Shown here: in pieces, positions 1 through 10,692 of the stretch
Position numbering within the stretch: the stretch's first letter is position 1
Layout of the letters: each line of letters starts with the position of its first letter
Assembly: GCF_937616625.2 (NCBI RefSeq)
Contig: NC_065572.1
Span: 41,505,653-41,569,652 of the forward strand
Source of the DNA: Mercurialis annua
Taxonomy: Eukaryota > Streptophyta > Magnoliopsida > Malpighiales > Euphorbiaceae
Reading direction: 5' to 3'
DNA: 64,000 nucleotides
Position numbers and translations under genes: made by a program
Notes under the pieces: model-generated
Seen by the model: the letters and a program-made list of their open reading frames with translations, nothing else
Told to the model about the DNA's origin: nothing
The model's database searches: none

Positions 1-75
1 CTACTAAACCGAAAATGACCTAAATCATTACTGGAAGCCCATCAGAAAATTTTAAAAAAATTACGGGTTATTAAA
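1..75 (-). mobile_element. Element A: start of its 3' LTR (rest lies outside the window)
   Basis: Read on the minus strand this is the first 75 bp of an LTR. It matches, with a few substitutions, the first bases of the LTR that ends at 2700 (shared GGGCTTCCAGTA block). The terminal TGTAATAACCCG seen at 2700 has become TTTAATAACCCG here. It is followed in the expected order by a purine-tract region, so this is the 3' LTR of a minus-strand element whose left end is cut by the window. Confidence 0.7.
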
Positions 76-109
76 TTCTCCCTAACTCATAGAAATTCGT
101 CCTCGAATT
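76..109 (-). promoter_or_regulatory. Element A: PPT region and adjacent AATTCG..CGAATT dyad
   Basis: Directly next to the LTR start lies TTCTCCCTAACTC, a degraded polypurine tract on the minus strand. The dyad AATTCG-TCCT-CGAATT follows at 94-109. The same dyad sits just before the purine tract in C (29858), D (20806) and H (50849, 51881). Plus-strand DNA priming would start at the purine tract. Confidence 0.6.
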
Positions 110-265
110 TAACTCAAAACAACGTAATAAGCGTTGAACACTTATAACCCGAAGGATAAGCATAAGACACCCTCCAAGGCACAACCAAGGTACCATATAT
201 GCTAATCTTGATATGAAATAAGCCGGAACAAGCCGAAAACACAACGAGACATGTCGGAAAGTACA

Positions 266-309
266 GGGTGTTACATTCTACCCCACTTAGGATAATTCGT
301 TCTCAAATT
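266..309 (-). other. Second LTR-start/PPT-like module inside element A
   Basis: On the plus strand GGGTGTTACA (266-275) is followed by TTCTACCCCACTTAG and a degenerate dyad AATTCGTTCTCAAATT (294-309). This is the same order as an LTR 5' end followed by PPT and dyad, about 190 bp from the genuine-looking module at 76-109. It may be a fragment of a different Gypsy LTR (start TGTAACACCCTG on the minus strand) inserted or recombined next to the PPT of A. Confidence 0.4.
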
Positions 310-2059
310 AAACAAACACATTAAGCATAAAAAAACAATATAGTATGCACATAAGCGTAAAAGAAAACACATAATATAAAACCCAACGTATCACAAGGAA
401 AGAGAAATTAATAGCATTTTTGCAAATCAGACTCCATCTTCTAAGAAATTTCCTCAACCGAGTGACTAAACCACGAGTGCAACCATAGAAAAACTTTTAC
501 TCATCAATCTATGCACTTGCGTAACCACAAACTTAACAGGTTGCTCCTCGAATGATAACGCAAAATCACCACTCGCATAAATCAGAAAATCTCAAATGGT
601 CATAATAATCTCAATGCTAACTTCCTCTTAGTATAAAACGATAACACTCATTTAAATATGTTATATAAAATGAATGAAACAAAATCTCCAAATTTGACGA
701 ACAATGTCATTTATAGAGATTCTTACACTTATTCCATAATAAAGCATACGGTCCGTAGTTACCTAAGGTAACCAAATACTAACATACATCCCAATTTTTG
801 TTGCACAGACTAAATTTTATGACACACACAAAAGGTTCAACAACCAAACAAACGATATCCACCTTTCAATAATAAAAATCCTCAAGCAACAGTATCGACT
901 AACCAACCTTTGTTGTCGAAATCTACTTATCGCGATCCTCGAATCAGCTAACTCATAAATCCGAACCAAACTCAAATTTCCAAAATTATTCAATCAATTG
1001 ACGATAACCTCGTATACAAAGAAAGATCAATAGGACCTGTTTACTACAACCAGATTGTTAGTTATGCTCAAAACCAACCCCTGTGGGTATTAAATCTTTT
1101 AATACAAAATTTTCCACCCAGTTTAAAAGACTCTACGTCATACACCTCCTTTTTCATTCAAAATTGAAATACATTTCCGATGAAAAACCATCGGTTTTGT
1201 AAACCCCTTGAAAAATCATCGGTTTTGTAAACCGTTGGAAATTTTCAAAATATCCACATTTTGAATATGAAATTTTCCCTTACTTTTCAACACATTTGAA
1301 AATTTATGAAACAGTTCAATTGACAAAATTGTGTTCCCTTAAAACCAAATTGTTAAAACACCTTTTAAATAGTTTATACTTTAAAAACCAAATGTGGCAA
1401 AATCCTTCGTATTCAATATACACATTGATGTTTTAAGCATCCCAAAATTTTAAGTCGTTTCTAAATTTTCTCAAACAAAACCAAAATTTAAAGAAATTAC
1501 TCAAACGAAAAATTTATTATTTCTTTTCAATAATTTTTGACAAAGTTTCTCCCTTTCCTCATAAAGGTAAAATCAGCAATGTTAATTTCTAGTTTATAAA
1601 CATACCTTTTTATATCAATACATAAAAATATTTGGACAATTTCAAATCTGGATGAATAAAGTTTCTTTAATAAAGAAAGACGTAGTGTATACACACACAT
1701 GAGCATAACCAACATACCTAATCCACAAATCCTTAAATCAAAGTTTCGAAATTACCACGAAAGCTTTCTATTCTAAAATACTCTATACCGTACTTAGCAC
1801 AACCAAAATCTCAAGCGCAAACCTAAAAATCATTCTTACTCATTCCACAAGATCTTGATTCTACAGACCAATCGCTCATAACGTAAACCTCCAATAATCA
1901 TCACCATCTTCACATAGTATTTGTCTAGCTACCTTTCGGTAACAGTTTCAAAATCGATTGAAATTCAACAACTTATAATAGATATATCACAATGTGATTC
2001 GCGAGTTTGTTTCAAAACATCTTTCTCAAAACACTTTATCGATTAAATCCATTTTAAAT

Positions 2060-2262
2060 AATTGTGCGCCAGGGTAATGACATCTCTCATCCCCAAAGAG
2101 TTGCATCCAACCCAAATCATTTCTATGCACGTGATGAATGTACTATTATGCATGTATAAATTTTTTTTTTACCTTTTATTTAGTGAACATACTCAGTGTT
2201 CAATGCAATCCTATTCGTGACATTCAAAATGAATGTTCATGATATGTCTGGGCACAATTACG
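2060..2262 (-). other. Conserved non-coding module, element A copy
   Basis: On the minus strand the order is: AATTGTGCCCAGACATATC, then a TACATGCAT motif, then GGGGATGAGAGATGTCAT, then CACAATTAT. The same ordered blocks occur at 17735-17916 (D), 28155-28357 (C) and 37904-38116 (E). No reading frame is shared. Function unknown; see findings. Confidence 0.6.
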
Positions 2263-2299
2263 TGTTGAAAATATTTCAAATATTTCAGCAAATCAATCT

Positions 2300-2700
2300 T
2301 TAGGGAGTGTAGATGTCGGCTAGGGTTAGAGGGAATTGAGGGGAAGAATTTCAGTTTAGAAAAACGACATAAATAGTGAATGAATTTTAGGGTAGAAGTC
2401 GGGTTAAAATAGGAAAGGATCAATTGAGTCACACGAAGCCTAAGGTTACAGAAGAAAGAAAAGAATAGGTCTCTTAAGAGACCTGCTAAATAAGAATAAA
2501 ATGAAAAGTATGGGCCATGAATTTGCATGGGCTGCACAATAATATAAAAAATTGGGCCATGATTGGCCAACTAATAAGCATGGCCAAAAAAAAGTAATTA
2601 CTATTTATCCAAGCCACAAATCAAACTACTACACCGAAAACGACCCAAATCACTACTGGAAGCCCATCAGAAAATTTTAAAATTTTTACGGGTTATTACA
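2300..2700 (-). mobile_element. Element A: 5' LTR remnant
   Basis: On the minus strand this begins TGTAATAACCCG at 2700, the usual TG start, and passes through a CCCTAGCCGACATC segment that resembles the CCCTAGCCGCAAC segment in the LTRs of C. It then breaks off at about 2300 into internal sequence. The plus-strand flank to the right (CGTTT at 2701-2705) is intact 60-bp satellite, so the element inserted in the array. The other flank is outside the window. Confidence 0.6.
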
Positions 2701-4684
2701 CGTTTGGATTTATTTTGTAACGTTTATAAACATTTTGCTTAAATCGCTAAAAACATGAAACATTTGGTTTCGTTTCGTAACATTTGTAAACGACGTTTGT
2801 AAACGTTTTGCTTAAATCGCTAAAAATGTGAAACGTTTGGATTTGTTTTGTAACGTTTGTAAACGTTTGGCTTAAATCGCTAAAAAGGTGAAACACTTGG
2901 ATTTGTTTCGCAAAGTTTGGACACGTTTGGTTTAAATCGCTAAAAAGGGGAAACGTTTGGATTTGTTTCTTAACGTTTGTAAACGTACAAATCCAAACGT
3001 TTCACCTTTTTAGCAATTTAAGCCAAACGTTTGCAGACATTATGAAAGACAAACATTTACAAACATTATAAAATAACTCCAAATGTTTCACCGTTTTAGC
3101 GATTTAAGCCAAACGTTTACAAACATTACGAAACAAAAACAAACGTGTCACATTTTTAACAATATAAGCAAAAAATTTACAAACATTACAAAACAAAACC
3201 AAATGTTTCACATTTTTCGCGATTTAAGTTAAACGTTTAAAACGTTACGAAACCAATCTAAACATTTCACCTTTTTAGCGATTTATGTCAAACGTTTAAA
3301 ACGTTACGAAACCAATCCAAACGTTTAAAACAGCTACAAAACCAATCCAGATGTTTACAAACATTACGAAAGAAATCCGAACTTTTCACCTTTTTAGCGA
3401 TTTAAGCCAAACGTTTACAAACGTTACGAAAAAAAATCCGAAACGTTTCACCTTTTTAGCGATATAAGGCAAACGTTTACAACGTTACAAAACCAATCCA
3501 AACGTTTGCAAATGTTACAAAACAAAACGTTTAAACGTTTGGATTTTTTTGGATTTGTTAAGTAACGTTTGTAAACGTTTGGCTTCCATCCCTAAAAAGG
3601 TTAAACATTTGGTTTTGTTTAGTAACGTTTGTAAACGTTTTGCTTATATCGCTAAAAAGGGGAAACATTTGGATTTGTTTCATAAAATTTGTAAACGTTT
3701 GAATTTAAATCGCTAAAAATGTGAAACATGTGGATTTGTTTCGTCATGTTTGTAAACGTTTGGCTTAAATCGCTAAAAAGGTGAAATGTTTGGATTTGAT
3801 TCGTAACTATGTAAACGTTTGGATTTGTTTCGTTTGGCTTAAATCGCTAGAAAGGTGAAACGTTTGGTTTTGTTTCGTAATGTTTGTAAACGTTTGGCTT
3901 AGAACGCTAAAAAGGTGAAACGTTTGGATTGGTTTCATAAGGTTTGTAAACGTTTGGCTTAAATGGATAAAATGGTGAAACGTTTGGTTTTTTTGTAACA
4001 ATTGTAAATGTTTGGCTTAGATCGCTAGAAAGATAAAATGTTTAGATTTGTTTTGTAACGTTTGTAAATGTTTGGCTTAAATCGCTAAAAAGGTGAAACG
4101 TTTGGATTGGTTTCGTAACGTTTGTAAACGTTTGGCTTAAATCTATAAAAAGGTGAAACGTTTAAACGTTTGGAATTGTTTTGTAACGTTTTAAACTTTT
4201 GGCTTATATCGCTAAAAAGGTGAAACATTTGGATTGGTTTTGTAACGTTTTAAACATTTGGATTAAATTCGTAACGATTTAAATGTTTGGCTTAAATCGC
4301 TAAAAAGGTGAAACGTTTGTAAAGGTTTGGTTCGCTAAAAGTGTAAAACGTTTGGATTTATTTCATAACGTTTTTTAGTGATTTAAGACAAACGTTTACA
4401 AAGGTTACGAAACCAATCCAAATGTTTCACCTTTTTAGCGATTTAAGCTAAACATTTAAAACGTTACAAAACCAATCCAAACGTTACAAAACAAAACCAA
4501 ACGTTTCTCCTTTTTTGCAATTTAACCAAACATTTAAACCGTTTCAAAACCAATCCAAACGTTTATAAAACTTACGATACAAAGCCAAACGTTTCATGCT
4601 TTTAGCAATTTAAGCCAAATGTTTACCAACGTTACGAAACAAATCCAAACCTTTAAAACATAGCGAAACAAAGCCAAATGTTTC
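2701..4684. repeat. 60-bp satellite array, block 1 (about 33 monomers, orientation changes)
   Basis: Period is 60 bp. In the plus orientation (call it A) the monomer holds, in order, CGTTTGGATTTGTTTCGTAA, CGTTTGTAAACGTTTGGCTT and AAATCGCTAAAAAGGTGAAA. Each monomer has a 7+2+7 near-palindrome AACGTTT-GT-AAACGTT. Orientation is A from 2701 to about 2985, reversed to about 3530, A to about 4370, then reversed to 4684 where solo LTR B interrupts it. Monomers differ from each other at many positions, with small deletions. Confidence 0.95.
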
Positions 4685-7600
4685 TGTCACGATCCAATTT
4701 CATGAATCGTGACCGGCGCTATGGTATGGGTATGGTCGTACCAAACCCCGTAGCAAGCCTCGCGGAAAATTAACAAACATTTAAACCTGCAGAAAACTGC
4801 TCAGGGGCAACCGAGACTCCAACCTAAGTCTAGCAATTTATATTACAGTTCTAATATAAATAACTTAAATATCTGGAAGGTTCAGCAACATGCCTTATAT
4901 ATAACAATGAAATAATAATCCAGAGTAAACATGCCAATAATAAACAATCGGACAAACCGACAATCCCAATGTAATATATAAACTAGTTCTACTGCGGTCT
5001 AAGAGTTCGAAAACAGTGAGTAGTTTAAATAACATAAAACCTCCAAAAAATCAAAAGGATCGGAGTGGACCAACTTTCAAATCATAAACCTAGAAAAATT
5101 GGGAAAACAACGGGGTCAGATATACTGAGATGAATTCGCAATACTATTTACATTTATTAAATTTAAAACCCTTAAATAAAAATTTTTTATACTAATATAG
5201 TATAATTATGGGAAACAGTATTGAAATGATCCCAGCGTAAGTATGACTTAGCATACTGATAAACCCAGAGTGGACGGGAACATATCCTCGTCATATACCA
5301 GCGTAAGCAAGATATTAGTCTGCTGATCCCAGAGTACTTACCGGTGCACACAGTCTCGATATAAGCCTATCGAGTAGCTCGTTTCAATCCAGATCCATAA
5401 TCGCTTAAAACAGTTCAAAAACATTTATAATACTAAAATAAATTTCGGTACTTAATAAAGAGGTAAATAGCACTACAAACTCACTACTTGCTTATCCACG
5501 TGAATCTTGGCAAACAGCTAACCCTGCGTAGACTCAGAAGCACGAGCAATCGCGGGGTCTAAAACAATATATAAATTAAAATTCATTCAACCCCTAACTC
5601 TAAGAATACTAGACACCGCATAGGACTAGCGCCATACAAAGTCTCGCACAAGCATAGCCAAAGCAAAAAAAAATTAATTACATAATGACCCGAGTCAAAA
5701 ATGAACCACATCGAGTAATGTAATAAATAAGCTAAGTCTATTGGGTTTCCGCTTTAAAATCCGTTCCTGAAAATATTACTTAAATAATAAGTAAATAATA
5801 ATTTAAATCCATTTCCTCAAATATTGGGTTAACCGAGTTATCAATAGCTACCAAGCTACCTCACATGTCGGGTGACCCAAGTCTAACCTGACCCAAATAT
5901 TTTGTCAAAATATAAATCAGGGTTTATAATTCTCAAAAATAACTTGTTAAAACAAATATGATCATATCCAATTATAAACCATAGTTTATAATTATAGAAT
6001 CAACTTTGATTAAATAATAAATCAATATTTAAAACGGAACCCAATAGCTTTAACTTCGAGTAACCCAAGTTACTATAAAAAACTTAATCAAATAAGTTTT
6101 TTTAAAAAACGTTCAAGGGTTAAATTGTAATTTAGCCAAAATGACATACCAAAAAGATATTAAAAATCAAATATAATTATCCGAGTAATTATATTAATTT
6201 AGATTATAAAATAATCATTGTTTTCAATTTGTCAAATTATATAACGAAAACCAAAAGTTAAAATATCATTTAATCACGTTGGCACGCTAAGCCCAAAATC
6301 TCAAATTGATAATTTATTAATAATTATTAATTTAATTTTAAATAACTCAAATATTGTTTTTAAGTTTTAAAAATAATATTACTAATTTGATAAACTTTCA
6401 AATTAAAATAAATTCCCAATTCCCATTCATATAGTCAAAATAAATAATTTAATTTAAAATCACTTAAATTATAATAGGATTAATTTTTACTCTACAGTTA
6501 AAATAATGGTACCCAAAGTAATTTAAAATCATAATTAATAATTAAGTCGCCGAAATAAAAGTCGAAACTAATTTCGTAGATTAAAAATCAAAATCAATTA
6601 AAAAACAGTTAATAAATAAGTTAAGGAATTATTAGGTTTTAAGCAAAACAATTCAGTAACTAATATAGCCATTTAACCAAAAAGAATGAAAAGCAGCCAA
6701 ACAATCACTGCCACCTCGTCATTTTCTACAAATAGCAAACCCAACCTTTACAAATTAACACAGTAATGAATCCCGTATAAAATCCAAACTAACAATTCAA
6801 CAAATCCTTAACAAAACTCAAAGAATCAAGAACAACCAATCAAGAATAAATAATCATAAGGGGTACAACAAAAATCAAGCTAAGTAAAAGTTCATTCTTG
6901 AAGAAAATAACATGGCGGAGATGATGGTAAGGAGACCCCGAAACTAAACCAACAATTATGATAGAAACCGTGAGACAAACTTCCCATTGAAATTAATCAG
7001 ATAATAACTAACATTCCTAGAGGTTTATAAACACCAAACTCTCAAAATCAAAGCCAAAATGAGGTAAAAACTCGGCAGTTAACAGTTTGTAATACTCATA
7101 ATTAATAACAATATAAAGCGATGAGACGGCGGCGACTCTACCGAATAGATTTACGTACCGTTTGACGGAATTCGAAAAGTAAAGTTGTAGAGGTATGAGT
7201 CTACTTTCACGGGGATGAAACAGAATTGAAATCGATCTAAAAACGGCTGCGAATGGATCGAAAAACGAAAGTATCGTTTTAGAATTCAAAACATAATATT
7301 ACTTGAAAACGGTAAAACGGCGGCAGCGAATACGGGGAGGATAACGTACCAAATCAGAATCTGAAACTTTGAAATTGTAGGGGATCGAGACGGAACGTAA
7401 CGTAAAATAACGCTATAACGAAGGAGAAAAAATTAAATTACGGAAACGCCGTTTTCAGCTAAAAAGGATAATTAAGGAATGAAACTTACCGAAGAACACT
7501 GATCTTTGGTTGATGATTAGCACAAGAATTTGCAGCAATTTGGAGTAGGAAAGACGGCTAGGGTTTGTGAATATTTCAGGGACAATAGGGTTTTAATCGA

Positions 7601-7989
7601 TGTTTAAAAAGAACCTAAAATTTAAGGAACAAAAGAAAAGGAACGCAGCACTTCTTCTACTGTTATTCAATTCAGAATGCTTAAAAGGAATGGTGGGCTT
7701 TCTAATATCTTTGGCTATCTACTAATTTGATAGGTTTCTACGTAAAAGACAAGACATATGCATGAGTTTCATGCATGCTAAATATATAAACTTTTCTTTT
7801 CTTTTCTTTTTTTTTTCTTTTAAAAATTTTAATAATACAAACCAAACACAAGTCGAATCAACGAGCGACAAAATAAGAATTAAATAAAAATATATAATAA
7901 TAGTAATAATAAATTACTTAAAACTTGACGGAATAAAGAAAATTACAATTAAAATTAAAAAAAATAATTTAAAAATACGGGATATTACA
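4685..7989 (-). mobile_element. Element B: 3.3-kb solo LTR, Gypsy Tekay/Del-type
   Basis: The plus strand reads TGTCACGATCC at the left edge and GGGATATTACA at the right. On the minus strand this is TGTAATATCCC to GTGACA, the LTR ends used by C, F and G. Satellite in the same orientation lies on both sides, and no PBS, PPT or internal region is present, so this is a solo LTR. The flanks are GTTTC on the left and TTCCC on the right; the satellite resumes at TTC, which fits an eroded duplication of GTTTC. The start resembles that of LTR G (47585). A 90-codon frame at 7017-7289 has no recognisable domain and is not annotated. Confidence 0.85.
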
Positions 7990-10692
7990 TTCCCCTTTTT
8001 TGCGATTTAAGCCAAATGTTTACAAACTTTACGAAACAAATCAAAATATTTCATATTTTTAGCGATTTAAGCCAAACGTTTAGAAATATTACGAAACAAA
8101 TCCAAACGTTTCCAATTTTTAGCAATTTAAGCCAAACGTTTACAAACATTACGAAACAAATTCAAATGTTTCACCTTTTTGGCGATTTAAGCCAAATGTT
8201 TACAAACGTTACGAAACAAATCCAAATGTTTCACCTTTTTAGCGATTTAAGCCAAACGTTTAAAACGTTACGAAACCAATCCAAATATTTACAAACGTTA
8301 CAAATCAAAACCAAACGATTCAACTTTTAAGCGATTTAAGCCAAAAGTTTAAAAACATTACGAAACAAAGCCAAATGTAAAAAGCCAAACGTTTTACATT
8401 TTTAGCGATTTAAGCCAAACTTTTACAAACGTTATGAAACAAGACCAAACGTTTTGCCTTTTTAGCGATTTAAGCCAAACGTTTACAAACATTACGAAAC
8501 AAAACCAAATATTTCACATTTTTAGCGATTTAAGCCAAACGTTTACAAACGTTACGAAATAAATCCAAATGTTTCATTTAGCGATTTAATTCAAATGTTT
8601 ACAAACGTTACGAAACAAATCCAAAACAAAAAAATTAACGTTTTAAGCAATTTAAGTAAAACGTTAGAAAACAAATCCAAACGTTTCACCTTTTTAGCGA
8701 TTTAAGCCAAACGTTTAAAACATTACGAAACCAATCCAAACATTTAAAACGTTTCGAAACAAATTCAAGCGACTACAAACGTTACGAAATAAAACCAAAC
8801 GTTTCACCTTTTTAGCGAATTAAGCCAAACGTTTAAAACGTTACGAAACCAATCCAAACGTTTAAAACGTTACGAAACAAATCCAAATTTTTAACCCTTT
8901 TAGCGATTTAATCCAAACGTTTAAAACGTTACGAAACCAATCCATACTTGTAAAACGTTACGAAACAAATCTAAACGTCTCAGTTAAATTTCTAAAAAGG
9001 GGAAATGTTTGGATTTTTTGTAACGTTTGTAAACGTTTGGCCTAATTCGCTAAAAAGGTGAAATATTTGGATTTGTTCGTATCGTTTGTAAACGTTTGGC
9101 TTAAATCACTAAAAAGGTGAAACGTTTGGATTACTAAAAAGGAGAAACGATTGGATTTGTTTCGTAACGTTTTTGGTTTCATAACGTTTGTAAACGTTTT
9201 GCATAAATCGCTAAAAAGGAGAAATGTTTGGATTCGTTTCATAAAGTTTTAAACATTTGGATTGCTTTCGTAACATTTTAAAATTTTGGCTTAAATCGCT
9301 AAAAAGGTGAAACATTTGGATTTGTTTCGTAACATTTGTAAACATTTGGCTTAAATTGCTAAAAAGGTGAAACATTTGGATTTGTTTCGTAGCGTTTTAA
9401 ACGTTTGGATTGGTTTCATAACGTTTTAAACGTTTGGCTTAAATTGCTGAAAAGGTGAAACGTTTGTATTTATTTCGTAACGTTTGTAAATGTTTGGCTT
9501 AAATCACTAAAAAGGTGAAACGTCTGTTTTTTTCGTAACGTTTTAAACGTTTAGCTTAAATCGCTAAAAAGGGGAAACGTTTGGATTTGTTTTGTAATAT
9601 TTGTAAACGTTTGGCTTAAATTGCTAAAAAGGTGAAACCGCTAAAGCAGTGAAACGTTTGGTTTTGTTTGAAACGTTTGTAAACGTTTGGCTTAAATCGC
9701 TAAAAAGGAGAAGCGTTTGGATTTGTTATGTAATGTTTGTAAATATTTAGCTTAAATCACTAAAAGGGTGAAACTTCTAAAAAGCTGAATCGTTTAGATT
9801 CGTTTCGTAACGTTTGTCTACGTTTGGCTTAAATCGCCAAAAAGGTGAAAAGTTTGGATTTGTTTCGTAACGTTTATAACGTTTGGATTGGTTTAGCAAC
9901 GTTTTAAATGTTTGGCTTAAATCGCTAAATTGGTGAAACGTTTGGATTTGTTTCGTAATGTTTGTAAACGTTTGGATTGCTTTCGTAACGTTGTAAACGT
10001 TTGGCTTAAATCGCTAAAAAGGCGGAACTTTTGGATTTATTTTGTAACGTTTTAAACGTTTGTATCAGTTTTGTAAACGTGTAGCTTAAATCGCTGAAAA
10101 TGGGAAACGTTTGGTTGGGTTTCATAACATCTGTAAACGTTTCGCTTAAATCGCCTAAAAGGTGAAATATTTTGATATGTTTCGTAACGTTTTAAAAGTT
10201 TGGATTGGTTTTGTAACGTTTATAAACGTTTGGCTTAAATCGCTAAAAAGGGAAAACTTTTGTATTTGTTTCGTAACGTTTACAAACGGTAAGAAACAAA
10301 ATCAAACGATTAAAACGTTAAGAAACAAATCCAAATGTTTCACCTTTTTAGCGATTTAATCCAAATGTTTACAAACATTACGAAACAAAATCAAACGTTT
10401 CACCTTTTTAGCAATTTAAGTGAAATGTTTACAAACGTTACGAAACAAAACCAAATGTTTCACCTTTTTAGCGATTTATGCCAAACTTTTACAAATATTA
10501 CGAAACAAATCCGAATATATCACCTTTTTAGCAATTTATGCCAAACGTTTTCAAACGTTACGAAATAAAATCAAACGTTTCACCTTTTTAACGATTTAAG
10601 CCAAACGTTTACAAACGTTACGAAACAAATCCAAATGTTTAAAACATTAGGAAACAAATACAAATGTGAAACGTTTGGATTGAATTCGTAAC
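7990..10692. repeat. 60-bp satellite array, block 2 (about 45 monomers, orientation changes)
   Basis: Same monomer as block 1. Orientation is reversed from 7990 to about 8980 (continuing the block cut by solo LTR B), forward to about 10280, reversed to about 10664, then forward for one partial monomer up to element C at 10693. Reversed stretches keep a frame open over several monomers because 60 is a multiple of three. Confidence 0.95.

Larger units (their letters stand above)
76..2299 (-). mobile_element. Element A: non-coding internal remnant
   Basis: This stretch has no credible coding frame. On the minus strand it contains a conserved non-coding module (2060-2262) also present in elements C, D and E, then further sequence resembling the 3' half of the internal regions of C and E (for example CTACCTTTCGGTAACAG at about 1930, matching E near 38220). 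It ends in a PPT-like site near 76-109. The first half of the internal region and most of the 5' LTR are missing, so A appears to be an internally deleted non-coding Tekay/Del-type derivative. The junction near 2300 is placed by comparison with E and is approximate. Confidence 0.6.

Noticed and set aside
2211..2570. 119-codon frame
   Set aside because: Spans the 5' LTR remnant and the deletion junction of element A; hydrophobic low-complexity translation of AT-rich LTR sequence.
7017..7289. 90-codon minus-strand frame inside solo LTR B
   Set aside because: No domain, not preserved in related LTRs C, E or F, and located in a non-coding LTR.
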